Positions 7,530-16,800 of a DNA stretch of 64,000 nucleotides are shown here, piece after piece (positions within the stretch are counted from its first letter, which is position 1; every line of letters starts with the position of its first letter). The notes under the pieces are model-generated. The model was not told the DNA's origin and searched no databases. It saw only the letters and a program-made list of their open reading frames with translations. The stretch lies in contig JAPLQI010000072.1 of NCBI GenBank assembly GCA_026399755.1, positions 1-64,000 on the forward strand. Reading direction: 5' to 3'. The position numbers and the translations under genes were made by a program. Source of the DNA: Pseudomonadota bacterium. GTDB taxonomy: Bacteria; Pseudomonadota; Gammaproteobacteria; Burkholderiales; Chitinibacteraceae.

Positions 7530-9071
7530 TTAAAGCAAATTCTGCTCGCCCACACCAATATTCATATCTAATAAACGGCTTTCTGCTACATCACCGGCTT
7601 TAGCCGATAAAGGCGATAAACGCTTTGCTTCTAATTCATCCAAATATGCCGGAGTAATATCGCCGGTAATATATTTACCATCAAAACAGGATGTTTCAAA
7701 AGAAGTAATCTGACCGCCACTGGCTTTTGTACATGCATCAATTAAAGCATCTAGCTCTTGATAAATAATGGCATCTACGCCAATTTCATCGGCAATTTGC
7801 TGATCAGTGCGGCCCGTAGCAATTAGCTCTGCACGCGTAGGCATATCAATACCATAAACGTGTGGATACATCACTGGCGGTGCAGCGGATGCTAAATACA
7901 CTTTAGTAGCCCCGCAATCTCTGACCATTTGCACGATTTGGCGGCTGGTAGTGCCACGTACAATTGAATCGTCTACCAGCAATACATTTTTGCCACGGAA
8001 TTCAACGGCAATTGGATTTAGCTTTTGGCGAACTGATTTTTTACGGCTGGCTTGGCCAGGCATAATAAAAGTGCGGCCAATATAGCGGTTTTTCATAAAG
8101 CCTTCGCGATATGGCAAACCTAATTTATTAGCCAATTGCAAAGCTGAATCACGGCTGGTATCCGGAATAGGAATAACCACGTCGATATCGAGCTTTGGAA
8201 TGACGGCGGCGACTTTATCGGCTAGATTTTCACCCATATTTAATCGCGCTTCGTGCACTGAAATACCATCAATCACGGTATCAGGGCGGGCGAAATAAAC
8301 ATGTTCAAAAATACAAGGCACCAGCACAGGGTTGGCATGACACTGCTTGCTATGGAACTCGCCTTCAAAGGTCACATAAACGGCTTCGCCCGGCGCAATA
8401 TCACGCTCAAATTTAAAGCCCAATACATCATGAGCCACCGATTCTGAGGCAACGATATATTCAAGGCCTTCTGGTGTTTCGTGCGTACCTAAGCAAAGCG
8501 GGCGAATGCCGTAAGGGTCACGAAACGCCACCAAGCCAAAGCCAGCAATCATCGCAACAACCGCGTAAGCACCTTTTACCCGTGCATGCACCGCAGTAAT
8601 CGCATCAAAAACGGTGTCTGCATCGAGTTGCGGGCCTTTTACACGGCGTGATAACTCATGTGCAAACACATTCAGCAGCGCTTCAGAATCTGAATTGGTG
8701 TTGATATGGCGCAGATCAGTGCGGTACATATCTTCTTTTAGCTGCTTATCGTTGGTCAGATTGCCGTTATGTGCCAGCACAATACCAAATGGGCTATTCA
8801 CATAAAAAGGCTGCGATTCTGCAAGGCTAGAGGCCGAGCCTGCAGTTGGATAACGCACATGGCCAATCCCTGCATTGCCCATCAATGAGCGCATATTGCG
8901 AGTGCGGAATACATCACTCACTAAGCCTTGCCCTTTGTGCATATGGAGCGTCAGCCCCTCTGCAGTCACAATACCTGCAGCATCTTGCCCACGATGCTGT
9001 AAAACCAACAAGCCATCGTACAACAGCTGATTAACGGGTGTCTTGGCGACGATACCTACAATGCCACACAT
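7530..9071 (-). CDS. purF: Amidophosphoribosyltransferase
   Basis: First enzyme of purine synthesis, which makes 5-phosphoribosylamine from PRPP and glutamine. The 513-residue protein starts MCGIVGIV, so Cys2 becomes the N-terminal glutaminase nucleophile after Met removal. The class-II amidotransferase domain is followed by the phosphoribosyltransferase domain, with the PRPP loop [15 protein letters not shown]. The length matches proteobacterial PurF (about 505-515). It is the last gene of the accD-folC-dedD-cvpA-purF run, an order seen in many beta- and gammaproteobacteria, and is closed by a strong terminator. Confidence 0.97.
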   Translation of the reverse strand: MCGIVGIVAKTPVNQLLYDGLLVLQHRGQDAAGIVTAEGLTLHMHKGQGLVSDVFRTRNMRSLMGNAGIGHVRYPTAGSASSLAESQPFYVNSPFGIVLAHNGNLTNDKQLKEDMYRTDLRHINTNSDSEALLNVFAHELSRRVKGPQLDADTVFDAITAVHARVKGAYAVVAMIAGFGLVAFRDPYGIRPLCLGTHETPEGLEYIVASESVAHDVLGFKFERDIAPGEAVYVTFEGEFHSKQCHANPVLVPCIFEHVYFARPDTVIDGISVHEARLNMGENLADKVAAVIPKLDIDVVIPIPDTSRDSALQLANKLGLPYREGFMKNRYIGRTFIMPGQASRKKSVRQKLNPIAVEFRGKNVLLVDDSIVRGTTSRQIVQMVRDCGATKVYLASAAPPVMYPHVYGIDMPTRAELIATGRTDQQIADEIGVDAIIYQELDALIDACTKASGGQITSFETSCFDGKYITGDITPAYLDELEAKRLSPLSAKAGDVAESRLLDMNIGVGEQNLL

Positions 9072-9155
9072 CAGGAGTGCCCCTTTGGGTTCTTTAATTG
9101 CAAGAAATACACACTACCCATCATCCGGTAGCTCAATTTTTACTGATTAATACAG

Positions 9156-9647
9156 TTAATCGTAATGAATACGTGCAGCAAGCGCTTCTGGCAACCACAC
9201 TTTTGCCATCCCCGCCGCCTCTTCAAATAAAGGGCTAAACATGGCATTTCGCCAGATTATTTGCTTAGGCAAAGAGGTAAACCCAGCAGCAAGCACCAAG
9301 GTTAAGCTCAGTAAAAAGCCACGCAGCAAGCCAAATCCAGCGCCAAATAAGCGATCCATGGGCTTTAAGCCCGTCACTTGCAAAAATTGATTAAGTGTTA
9401 CTCGCAACAGGGCAGACACCACCCAAGTCACGAAAAAAATAGCCACAAATGCCGCAAGATAGCGTAGCTCATCGTTCGGCAAGCTTTGGGGCATCCACAC
9501 CGCAGCCATGCTTGCATAATGGCTCGCCAACCAGAAAGCCATGACCCATGCGGCCAGCGCCAAGGCTTCTTGCACTAAGCCTCGCATCACTGACAGCATC
9601 ATGGATAAGCCCATAATGCCTAAAACCGTGTAATCAAAGCCCGTCAT
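9156..9647 (-). CDS. cvpA: CvpA family membrane protein
   Basis: A 163-residue inner-membrane protein with four predicted hydrophobic helices. It has the family's opening FDYTVLGIMGLSMMLSVMRG and the central KPMDRLFGAGFGLLRG loop. CvpA is named for its role in colicin V production and lies beside purF in many proteobacteria; its biochemical function is not established. The start is at 9647, where the ATG overlaps the stop of a 22-codon upstream frame as ATGA. That frame repeats the first codons of cvpA and is listed separately. Confidence 0.92.
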   Translation of the reverse strand: MTGFDYTVLGIMGLSMMLSVMRGLVQEALALAAWVMAFWLASHYASMAAVWMPQSLPNDELRYLAAFVAIFFVTWVVSALLRVTLNQFLQVTGLKPMDRLFGAGFGLLRGFLLSLTLVLAAGFTSLPKQIIWRNAMFSPLFEEAAGMAKVWLPEALAARIHYD

Positions 9648-9712
9648 ATTAAGCCCATCATGGCGAAACCATAGCCCTTCATGACTAAGACAGAGTAATC
9701 AAAGCCTGTCAT
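9644..9712 (-). other. 22-codon leader ORF duplicating the cvpA start
   Basis: An ATG at 9712, 8 bp after the dedD-like stop, opens a frame reading MTGFDYSVLVMKGYGFAMMG and two more residues before TGA. Its first nine codons nearly repeat the cvpA start (MTGFDYTVL), and the TGA overlaps the true cvpA ATG as ATGA. The duplicated DNA is GTAATCAAAGCC(C/T)GTCATAT at about 9630-9649 and 9695-9714. It looks like a local 65-bp duplication that left a leader peptide in another frame. It could couple cvpA translation to that of the upstream gene. Confidence 0.5.
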
Positions 9713-9719
9713 ATCCAAC

Positions 9720-10451
9720 CTATTTGCTAGATAGGTGCCCGCTCAATCCAAGCACTCCCATTTTTTTAAGGTAGCTTTGTGCTTTAGCTTCATCTTTCAC
9801 TGGCCCGACTCGAACCCGCGTTAATGCGCCTTTTTCTGTGGTTACTTTTTCAGAATACGCAGGGACACCCTCCCCCTTAAGCTTACTAACCACTTGCGCG
9901 GCTTTATCTCCATCGGCATAAGCACCTACTTGAATAAAGTATCGCTTATCTGAGGTGCTTTTTTCTGCAACGGCCACGGGCTTAGTTGAAGTATCTAGGC
10001 CCTCTAAAATACGCAAAGGATCAGCCGCAGGAGCAGGCGTTGGTTTAGGCGTAGGCGCAGGAGTAATCACTACTTTCTTTTGATGATTGACCAACTTACC
10101 TGGCAATACACTTTGCGCGGCACTCGCAGGGCGATATTGCGGCACAGGGCTTGGCTCTGGAGTAATTGCTTGTGTATCTGGCTGGTCAGGGGCCAACACA
10201 GGAGGCTCGCCAAGTGCAACCATGGATGCCACTTCTGGCGCCGTCGTAGCGATGGCAGGTGCAAGTAAAGCAGGGGAGCTAGAAATAATCTCTATATTGT
10301 TGCCGCCCGCAATATTAGTAGGCGGCGTGCTGTCTAATGCTGTCCACAAGACAATCAGGGCGAATAGCACCAGCGCAATCGCCCCAACTAGGCGGCGACG
10401 TGCTCGTTTTTTAAGTTGCAGCAATTCTTCGCTGACATTTCGATTAACCAT
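9720..10451 (-). CDS. SPOR-domain cell-division protein, DedD-like
   Basis: A 243-residue protein with a short basic N-terminus, one membrane helix (LVGAIALVLFALIVLWTAL, residues about 22-40), a proline/alanine-rich periplasmic linker, and a C-terminal SPOR domain from about residue 165 (RYFIQVGAYADGDKAAQVVSKL). SPOR domains bind septal peptidoglycan stripped of stem peptides, so it probably localises to the division site as DedD does. Its position between folC and cvpA is where dedD lies in Escherichia coli and relatives. The start is 2 bp after the folC stop. Confidence 0.88.
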   Translation of the reverse strand: MVNRNVSEELLQLKKRARRRLVGAIALVLFALIVLWTALDSTPPTNIAGGNNIEIISSSPALLAPAIATTAPEVASMVALGEPPVLAPDQPDTQAITPEPSPVPQYRPASAAQSVLPGKLVNHQKKVVITPAPTPKPTPAPAADPLRILEGLDTSTKPVAVAEKSTSDKRYFIQVGAYADGDKAAQVVSKLKGEGVPAYSEKVTTEKGALTRVRVGPVKDEAKAQSYLKKMGVLGLSGHLSSK

Positions 10452-10453
10452 AT

Positions 10454-11737
10454 TCAGCGCTCACGCGTCGCCATCACTTCGGCCACAGTGTAAAAGGATC
10501 CAAAGGCGAGAATTCTATCACTTTCCCCAGCAAGCTTACAGGCCGAAGCAAAAGCAAGAGGCACATTCTCATAAATATTTATTTTAGCCAGCGGTGCAAG
10601 CTGGCTGACAATTTTGGCAAGTTGCTCAGGTGTGGCTGCTCTTGGCAGCTGTGGTGCAGCTAAATGCCAAACATCAATACGATCTGCCAATAAAGCCACT
10701 ACACCCGCAATATCTTTATCTGCCATCATGCCCATGACTGCATGGGTGCTTGAATAAAACCCCATGCTATCTAAATTAGCACGTAAGACTTTGGCGGCAT
10801 GCGGATTATGCCCTACATCGAGCACTACGGCTGGCCGACCGGGTAAAACTTGAAAACGCGCGGCCAGTTCAACCTCAAGCAGGCCACGTTTTATATCGCC
10901 AATCCCAACCGGCAAGACTTCTTTTACCGCATCGAGCAGGGCCAAGACAACTGCAGCATTACCAAGTTGGTATTGCCCGCGTAGTGCAGGAAACGGCAAC
11001 GCATGGCGACGCACACCGGCTTTATTCCACCATGTCCATTGCTGCCCTTCTGCTTGCTTCTCAAAGCCAAAGTCCTGACCAATCAATTGTAAATGGGCTC
11101 CGATGCGCTGGGCCTCTGCAATTAGCGTGACGGGCGGCTCTGGGTCGGCACAAATGGCAATCTTGTTTGGGCGGTAAATCCCTGCTTTTTCATACCCAAT
11201 CGCTTCTCGCGTGTCACCCAAATAGGACTGATGATCTAGCCCAACATTCACGACAGCAGAAGCAAATGGCTCGAACGCATTTACGGCATCTAAACGCCCG
11301 CCTAAACCCACCTCAAGCACCGCCACATCCACACCTGCGGCCATAAACTGCTGCATCGCGGCCAAGGTGCCAAATTCAAAGTAAGTGAGCGAAGTTTCGC
11401 CCCGTGCCGCTTCAATCGCTTGAAAGCTGGCCACAATGTCGGCGTCATGAGCAGGCTGCAAATTAATGGCGACTCGCTCTTGATAGCGCAATAAATGGGG
11501 CGAGGTGTATGTACCGACTTTATAACCGGCGGCGCACAAAACACTCGACAGCATGGTGCAAACCGAGCCCTTGCCGTTCGTCCCCCCTACCACCAACACA
11601 GGAAAATCAGGCTTTAAGCCCAAAGCATCGCGCACACGAGCAACCCGCTCAAGGCCCATATCTATGGCACTAGGGTGAAGTTGCTCTAAATGGGAAAGCC
11701 AGGCATCGAGGGAGAGGGAATCAAACGGGATAGGCAT
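10454..11737 (-). CDS. folC: Bifunctional dihydrofolate synthase/folylpolyglutamate synthase
   Basis: Mur-ligase-family enzyme of 427 residues. It adds glutamate to dihydropteroate and further glutamates to folates, using ATP. The P-loop GGTNGKGS lies at residues 51-58, followed by the ligase motif TYFEFGTLAA and VLEVGLGGRLDAVN. The C-terminal domain contains LDVGHNPHAAKVL. Its ATG overlaps the last base of the accD stop, so the two are translationally coupled. The accD-folC pair is conserved in proteobacteria. Confidence 0.95.
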   Translation of the reverse strand: MPIPFDSLSLDAWLSHLEQLHPSAIDMGLERVARVRDALGLKPDFPVLVVGGTNGKGSVCTMLSSVLCAAGYKVGTYTSPHLLRYQERVAINLQPAHDADIVASFQAIEAARGETSLTYFEFGTLAAMQQFMAAGVDVAVLEVGLGGRLDAVNAFEPFASAVVNVGLDHQSYLGDTREAIGYEKAGIYRPNKIAICADPEPPVTLIAEAQRIGAHLQLIGQDFGFEKQAEGQQWTWWNKAGVRRHALPFPALRGQYQLGNAAVVLALLDAVKEVLPVGIGDIKRGLLEVELAARFQVLPGRPAVVLDVGHNPHAAKVLRANLDSMGFYSSTHAVMGMMADKDIAGVVALLADRIDVWHLAAPQLPRAATPEQLAKIVSQLAPLAKINIYENVPLAFASACKLAGESDRILAFGSFYTVAEVMATRER

Positions 11738-12603
11738 CAGTTAAGGGCAGGCTGTTTAGAAAGAAGGGTCATTAATTGCGCTAATTTTTGGCGCATTTCG
11801 CGGCGATCAACAATCATATCAATCGCGCCTTTTTGCAAGAGGAATTCAGAACGCTGAAAGCCTTCTGGCAGCGTTTCACGAACCGTTTGCTCAATCACAC
11901 GCGGGCCAGCAAAGCCAATCAAGGCGCCTGGCTCGGCCATCACCACATCACCCAAAAAGGCAAAAGAAGCAGACACACCACCCATGGTTGGGTCGGTCAG
12001 AATAGAAATAAACGGCAGTTTTTTATCTGCAAGCTTAGTCAGAATCGCGCTGGTTTTGGTCATTTGCATTAAGGAATTCAAGCCTTCTTGCATCCGGGCG
12101 CCGCCCGAGGCAGAAACACAAATAAACGGCACATTGTTTTCAATGGCGGCACGCACACCACGCACAAAACGCTCACCCACAACCGAGCCCATCGAGCCGC
12201 CAATAAACTTAAACTCAAACGCAGCAACCACCACCGGCACGGTTAAAATCGCACCTTGCATGACCACCATGGCATCATCTTCGCCGGTATCTGCTTGAGC
12301 CGCGGTTAAACGATCGCTATATTTTTTACTGTCTTTAAATTTCAGTACGTCGAGAGGCTTAACTTCTGCGCCAATCTCAAAACGCCCTTCTTGATCGAGC
12401 AATAAATCCAAGCGACGACGCGCATAAATCGCGTTGTGATAATCGCATTTTGGACAAACCTCTAAATTGTTTTCCAGATCAGTACGGTATAAAACCGCGC
12501 TGCAGGCCGGGCACTTATGCCAAAGGCCTTCCGGCACACCGGATTTACTCACGGTGGTGCGAATCTTAATCTTCGGCGGAAGCAGTTTTTGCAGCCAGCT
12601 CAT
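11737..12603 (-). CDS. accD: Acetyl-CoA carboxylase carboxyltransferase beta subunit
   Basis: A 288-residue subunit that, with AccA, transfers carboxyl from biotin to acetyl-CoA to make malonyl-CoA. The N-terminal zinc ribbon is visible as C31-x2-C34 and C50-x2-C53. The crotonase-like carboxyltransferase core has [11 protein letters not shown] and the [15 protein letters not shown] segment. ATGGAGGAATAA just before the start gives a strong ribosome site. It is the first gene after trpA and is separated from it by a palindrome. Confidence 0.97.
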   Translation of the reverse strand: MSWLQKLLPPKIKIRTTVSKSGVPEGLWHKCPACSAVLYRTDLENNLEVCPKCDYHNAIYARRRLDLLLDQEGRFEIGAEVKPLDVLKFKDSKKYSDRLTAAQADTGEDDAMVVMQGAILTVPVVVAAFEFKFIGGSMGSVVGERFVRGVRAAIENNVPFICVSASGGARMQEGLNSLMQMTKTSAILTKLADKKLPFISILTDPTMGGVSASFAFLGDVVMAEPGALIGFAGPRVIEQTVRETLPEGFQRSEFLLQKGAIDMIVDRREMRQKLAQLMTLLSKQPALN

Positions 12604-12659
12604 TGTTATTCCTCCATCAGCAGCACTTTAATAAACAAGCAAATGTGGCCTTGTAGATA

Positions 12660-12687
12660 TAAGGAGAACAGCATGCTGTTCTCCTTA
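12660..12687 (-). terminator. Long palindrome between trpA and accD
   Basis: A perfect 28-bp palindrome built from TAAGGAGAACAGCA and its complement. It lies 26 bp past the trpA stop and 57 bp before accD. It would form a stable hairpin at the end of trpA, but neither side carries a clear T-run, so it may act as a weak terminator, an mRNA stabiliser or a processing site rather than a full stop. Confidence 0.6.
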
Positions 12688-12712
12688 TTCTGCGCTGGCC
12701 ATCAACACTTGT

Positions 12713-13516
12713 TTAAGCGCGTGCGGTGTCCATCGCGGCACGAATGCCGGTAAGAAAGTCTGTTAATCGATCAGCTAGGCCTTCTTCGCCCGCCTCAGCT
12801 TCTTTTACTAAACGTGAGCCAATTACAACCGCATCGGCCACACCAGCCACGGCTTTTGCCGTAGCTGCATCACTAATCCCAAACCCTACGCCTACAGGAA
12901 TATTGAGATATTCTTTGATAACACTGAGTTTTTCAGTGACATCTTTAATATCAAGATTCGCCGAGCCTGTTACACCCTTTAGCGAAACATAGTACACATA
13001 ACCCGCCGCCATCTCTGCAACCGCTTTAATTCGGGATGCATGCGTGGTGGGGGCCAGCAAAAAGATAGGATCGATGCCATGTGCTTTAAGGATATCGACG
13101 CGCTCTTTGGCTTCTTCAGGTGGCAAATCAACGGTTAATACACCATCCACGCCTGCCAATACCGCCGCCTTAGAGAAAACTTCATAGCCCATCGCTTCCA
13201 TTGGATTCGCGTAGCCCATCAACACTACAGGTGTTTCTGTGTTTGTCTGGCGAAACTCAGCGACCATGCCCAGCACGTGGTTCAGGGAAACACCATGCAA
13301 AAGCGCCCGCTCTGATGACCGCTGAATCACAGGACCATCGGCCATGGGGTCAGAAAACGGCACGCCTAGCTCTAAAATATCAGCGCCACCCGCCACCAGC
13401 GCATGCATTACACCAACCGTAACACGCGGATGCGGATCTCCCGCAGTCACAAAAGGGATCAAGGCCTGGCGATTCTGGCCTTGCAAACGCGCAAACGTTG
13501 CTTGAATTCGAGACAT
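12713..13516 (-). CDS. trpA: Tryptophan synthase alpha subunit
   Basis: A 267-residue TIM-barrel protein that cleaves indole-3-glycerol phosphate to indole and glyceraldehyde 3-phosphate. The catalytic pair E49 and D60 is present in [14 protein letters not shown]. The phosphate-binding segments GVTG and [10 protein letters not shown] are in place. It sits 21 bp downstream of trpB, with trpF before that (order trpF-trpB-trpA). No attenuator or trp leader peptide is visible, since the run starts from truA and fimV upstream. Confidence 0.96.
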   Translation of the reverse strand: MSRIQATFARLQGQNRQALIPFVTAGDPHPRVTVGVMHALVAGGADILELGVPFSDPMADGPVIQRSSERALLHGVSLNHVLGMVAEFRQTNTETPVVLMGYANPMEAMGYEVFSKAAVLAGVDGVLTVDLPPEEAKERVDILKAHGIDPIFLLAPTTHASRIKAVAEMAAGYVYYVSLKGVTGSANLDIKDVTEKLSVIKEYLNIPVGVGFGISDAATAKAVAGVADAVVIGSRLVKEAEAGEEGLADRLTDFLTGIRAAMDTARA

Positions 13517-13537
13517 AGGTCTATCCAGAGGGTGTTA

Positions 13538-14761
13538 TTAAAGTTCGATACCAGTAAGGCGAGCCAATGTTGGGATATCTTTATCCCCACGACCCGACAA
13601 ATTCACCAAAATCACTTGATCTTTTGACATCGTTTTAGCCATCTTGGCCGCGTGTGCCAATGCATGACTCGACTCAAGGGCCGGAATGATACCCTCAAAA
13701 TGACAAAGATCGTGAAAAGCTGCAATCGCTTCATCATCATTGATCGCCACATACTCTGCGCGACCGATATCTTTTAGGTAGCTATGCTCAGGCCCAACCC
13801 CCGGGTAATCCAAGCCAGCAGACACCGAATGGGTATCGCTAATCTGCCCATTTTCGTCTTGCATCAAGAAGGTACGATTGCCGTGCAACACGCCTACTTT
13901 GGCGTTGGTGGTGAGAGGAGCCGCATGGCGACCCGTCTCAATACCATCCCCACCCGCCTCTACGCCTATCAAACGTACAGATAGATCATCGACATAAGGA
14001 TAGAAAATACCAATCGCATTAGAGCCACCACCCACACAGGCCACCACGGCATCGGGCTGGCGACCTATCATTTCTGGCATTTGCACCTTGCATTCATCGC
14101 CAATCACCCGCTGAAAATCACGCACCAACTGCGGATAAGGATGAGGGCCAGCACAAGTGCCGATGATGTAATAGGTTGAATCGACATTAGTCACCCAATC
14201 ACGCATCGCTTCATTCATGGCGTCTTTCAGCGTTTTGGTGCCGGATTCTACGGCAACGACCTTAGCGCCCAAGAGCTTCATACGATAGACATTGGGTGCT
14301 TGGCGCTTCACGTCTTCAGCGCCCATATACACGATGCATTCCAAGCCATAACGCGCTGCAACCGTTGCGGATGCAACGCCGTGCTGGCCCGCTCCCGTTT
14401 CGGCAATCACCCGTTTTTTGCCCATGCGGCGAGCAAGTAGCGCTTGGCCTATGGTGTTGTTTACTTTGTGCGCGCCGGTATGGTTTAAGTCTTCGCGTTT
14501 CAGATAAATTTGCGCGCCACCGAGTATTTCAGACCAACGCTTGGCGTGGTAAATCGGGCTAGGGCGGCCAACATAGTGCTTGAGCTCGCTATGGTATTCA
14601 GCAACAAACTCAGGATCTTGCAGGGCTTTTTCGTACTCGATACGAAGCTCATCAAGCGCGGGAATCAAAGTTTCGGCAACAAAAATACCACCAAATTGGC
14701 CGAAATGGCCGTGGGAATCGGGCTGCTGATAGGATTGCTGGCCGTGTGTTGTCTCAGTCAT
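13538..14761 (-). CDS. trpB: Tryptophan synthase beta subunit
   Basis: PLP enzyme condensing indole with serine, 407 residues from the ATG at 14761. The PLP lysine is K99 in [10 protein letters not shown]; the phosphate-binding glycine loop [10 protein letters not shown] is present. Two starts are possible, 14767 and 14761; AGAGAG is better spaced for 14761. Both overlap the end of trpF, so coupling is expected. Longer frames upstream run into trpF and are not needed. Confidence 0.96.
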   Translation of the reverse strand: MTETTHGQQSYQQPDSHGHFGQFGGIFVAETLIPALDELRIEYEKALQDPEFVAEYHSELKHYVGRPSPIYHAKRWSEILGGAQIYLKREDLNHTGAHKVNNTIGQALLARRMGKKRVIAETGAGQHGVASATVAARYGLECIVYMGAEDVKRQAPNVYRMKLLGAKVVAVESGTKTLKDAMNEAMRDWVTNVDSTYYIIGTCAGPHPYPQLVRDFQRVIGDECKVQMPEMIGRQPDAVVACVGGGSNAIGIFYPYVDDLSVRLIGVEAGGDGIETGRHAAPLTTNAKVGVLHGNRTFLMQDENGQISDTHSVSAGLDYPGVGPEHSYLKDIGRAEYVAINDDEAIAAFHDLCHFEGIIPALESSHALAHAAKMAKTMSKDQVILVNLSGRGDKDIPTLARLTGIEL

Positions 14762-15386
14762 GCGCATTTCTCTCTGCTTGATTAATAAACGCAGCAATTT
14801 TTGCTACATCTTTTACACCCTTGCTACTTTCTACACCGCTCGATACATCAACGGCCCAAGGCTTGACCTTGCAAATCGCTTCAAAAACATTTTCTGGATG
14901 TAAGCCGCCAGACAAAATTAGGGGCAAAGGTAGCTTTTCTGGGATCAAATCCCAATCAAAAGCCTCGCCTGTACCACCTGGCACGCCATCTACAAAGGCA
15001 TCAACCAATATCCCTTTACAGAGCGGCCCTACAAAACGCTGCGCATATTCTAACAAATTTAGATCAGGCTTTACCCTTAGTGCTTTCAAATAAGGGCGGC
15101 CAAATTGCTGGCAATATTCCGGCGATTCATCACCATGAAATTGCAATAGATCGAGAGGCACACTCGCCAAGACACTGCGCACAAAGGCCGCCTCGGCATT
15201 CACAAACAAACCCACGCTACTGACAAAGGCAGGCAAGGCCGCAACAATCTGCTCAGCCATGGCGATTTCTACATGGCGAGGGCTAGGCGGATAAAACACC
15301 AAGCCAATAGCATCTGCGCCTAAATCGGCGGATCGTCTTGCCATTTCTGTGTCACGCAGACCGCAAATTTTAATTCGTGTTTTCAT
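14754..15386 (-). CDS. trpF: Phosphoribosylanthranilate isomerase
   Basis: A 210-residue (beta/alpha)8 enzyme of tryptophan synthesis performing the Amadori rearrangement of phosphoribosylanthranilate. The catalytic cysteine is in KICGLRD near the N-terminus, and the catalytic aspartate is in AVDVSSGVE. The phosphate-binding GGLHPENV segment is clear. Its stop overlaps the trpB start, and truA ends 12 bp upstream. The truA-trpF-trpB order is common in proteobacteria. Confidence 0.95.
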   Translation of the reverse strand: MKTRIKICGLRDTEMARRSADLGADAIGLVFYPPSPRHVEIAMAEQIVAALPAFVSSVGLFVNAEAAFVRSVLASVPLDLLQFHGDESPEYCQQFGRPYLKALRVKPDLNLLEYAQRFVGPLCKGILVDAFVDGVPGGTGEAFDWDLIPEKLPLPLILSGGLHPENVFEAICKVKPWAVDVSSGVESSKGVKDVAKIAAFINQAERNAHD

Positions 15387-15397
15387 CCATCAATCCG

Positions 15398-16180
15398 TTA
15401 AATCAAACCGTGGCGTGATTCTGGCTCGCTCGCCAAATCGAATTCAGGTGGATAGCTTACACCAGCTAGGTATAGTCCGTCTGGCATAAAGGTTGGAGGC
15501 GCGCTGGTTCTATCCTTCGCAAGGATTAAATCGGCCATCCACTCAGGGGATTCGTTGCCCTTGCCAATATGCAGTAAGGCACCAACGATATTGCGCACCA
15601 TATGATGTAAGAACGCATCGGCCGAGAAATCACAGATAATCAGATTGCCTTCTTTTTGTAGAGAGGCACGGCTCATGGTTTTAATCGGCGATTTGGCTTG
15701 GCACTCTGCCGCTCTAAAACTTGTAAAATCATGCTGACCAAGTAGATAAGCGACCCCAGCTTGCATCGCCTCGAAATCTAAATCATAAAACGCCCACCCC
15801 ATCCGCCCAGACCACAGGGCGGGTCGTACAGGGTGATTAAGTAAGAGATAGCGATAGTGCCGCGCAAAGGCGGAGAAACGCGCATGAAATTCATCCGAAA
15901 CGGGCTTGGCCCACAGCACCGCCACCGTATCGGGCAAAAAGCTATTCACCCCCCTCACCCACGCGGTGAGCGGGCGATTCACTTGGGTTTCAAAGTGAAC
16001 AATCTGCCTTGCGCCATGTACGCCAGTATCGGTGCGGCCAGCGGCATGCACACGAATCGGCTCTCCCGCCATTTGGCTCAGCGCCAGCTCAAGCGCCGCC
16101 TGCACTGTGGGTAAGTCTTTTTGAACTTGCCAGCCATAAAAGGCACGACCATCGTATTCCACTGCGAGCGCGTATTTCAT
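15398..16180 (-). CDS. truA: tRNA pseudouridine(38-40) synthase TruA
   Basis: A 260-residue enzyme modifying U38-U40 in the anticodon arm of tRNAs. The catalytic aspartate is D51 in AGRTDTGVHG; the opening YALAVEYDGRAFYGWQ and the late FLHHMVRNIVG are TruA signatures. The start is at 16180 because the ATG there forms TAATG with the stop of the gene upstream and matches the family N-terminus. A start 12 codons earlier would sit inside that gene. Confidence 0.95.
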   Translation of the reverse strand: MKYALAVEYDGRAFYGWQVQKDLPTVQAALELALSQMAGEPIRVHAAGRTDTGVHGARQIVHFETQVNRPLTAWVRGVNSFLPDTVAVLWAKPVSDEFHARFSAFARHYRYLLLNHPVRPALWSGRMGWAFYDLDFEAMQAGVAYLLGQHDFTSFRAAECQAKSPIKTMSRASLQKEGNLIICDFSADAFLHHMVRNIVGALLHIGKGNESPEWMADLILAKDRTSAPPTFMPDGLYLAGVSYPPEFDLASEPESRHGLI

Positions 16181-16800
16181 TACACCATCATCATCAAAGT
16201 CATTGACGCCGCACAAGCAAGCAGCAGCATCAAATCAAAAAAAGACAGCGACTCTACCAGAATAAGCACATCCCGCAAGTCGCTAGGCTGCTCTGCTTCG
16301 GTCAATCGCTGCAAAAAACCATCCCATGTTAAGGCATCTTGCCTTAGCAACAGCTCCGCCGAAAAGCGCATGGTTAAGCTCAGCCGCAATGCCCATCGTT
16401 GACGATCAAAGCCCAGATAAGTCAGCGGAGCAAATAAGGTATACAGCCCAGAAAACATCTGCGCAGCGCTTAAGCGCCACAACAACACCTGCAAAGCAGC
16501 CAACACCCCCAGCAAGCGAAATATCTGCTCACCTCCTTTTAGCAAACCTTCTGCAGTAGGCGCCCAGCTATTGGCCCAGAGATACTGCCCAGGCGTTGCC
16601 CAGCCATAAACCAGTACGATGGCAAGCAGCAGGTATCGCGTGCGTTTTAAGGTACGCCAACAGCGTTCTGCGCAACAAGCCAGTGCGATGAGTACAGATG
16701 CCAGCGAACAAATCAAGAGTGGCGTGCCCTGCACAATTTGCAAGAGACACGCCACCCAAAGCCACGCCGCAATTTGATTCGCAGAATGGACTCTAATCAA
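16180..16800 (-). CDS. CbiQ/EcfT-like membrane protein
   Basis: A 206-residue protein with about five hydrophobic helices. The middle part (RLLGVLAALQVLLWRLSAAQ through LRLSLTMRFSAELLL) resembles the coupling region of CbiQ/EcfT, the transmembrane subunit of energy-coupling-factor importers, where a basic helix contacts ATPases. No ATPase or substrate-binding subunit is nearby, and similarity is by eye, so transport is only suggested. The gene overlaps fimV by 4 bp at its start and truA by 1 bp at its stop, showing tight co-translation. Confidence 0.6.
   Translation of the reverse strand: MIRVHSANQIAAWLWVACLLQIVQGTPLLICSLASVLIALACCAERCWRTLKRTRYLLLAIVLVYGWATPGQYLWANSWAPTAEGLLKGGEQIFRLLGVLAALQVLLWRLSAAQMFSGLYTLFAPLTYLGFDRQRWALRLSLTMRFSAELLLRQDALTWDGFLQRLTEAEQPSDLRDVLILVESLSFFDLMLLLACAASMTLMMMV

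Noticed and set aside
12660-12687. Palindrome before accD as a repressor operator
   Set aside because: Its length and its position at the end of trpA fit an mRNA hairpin better, though an operator is not excluded.
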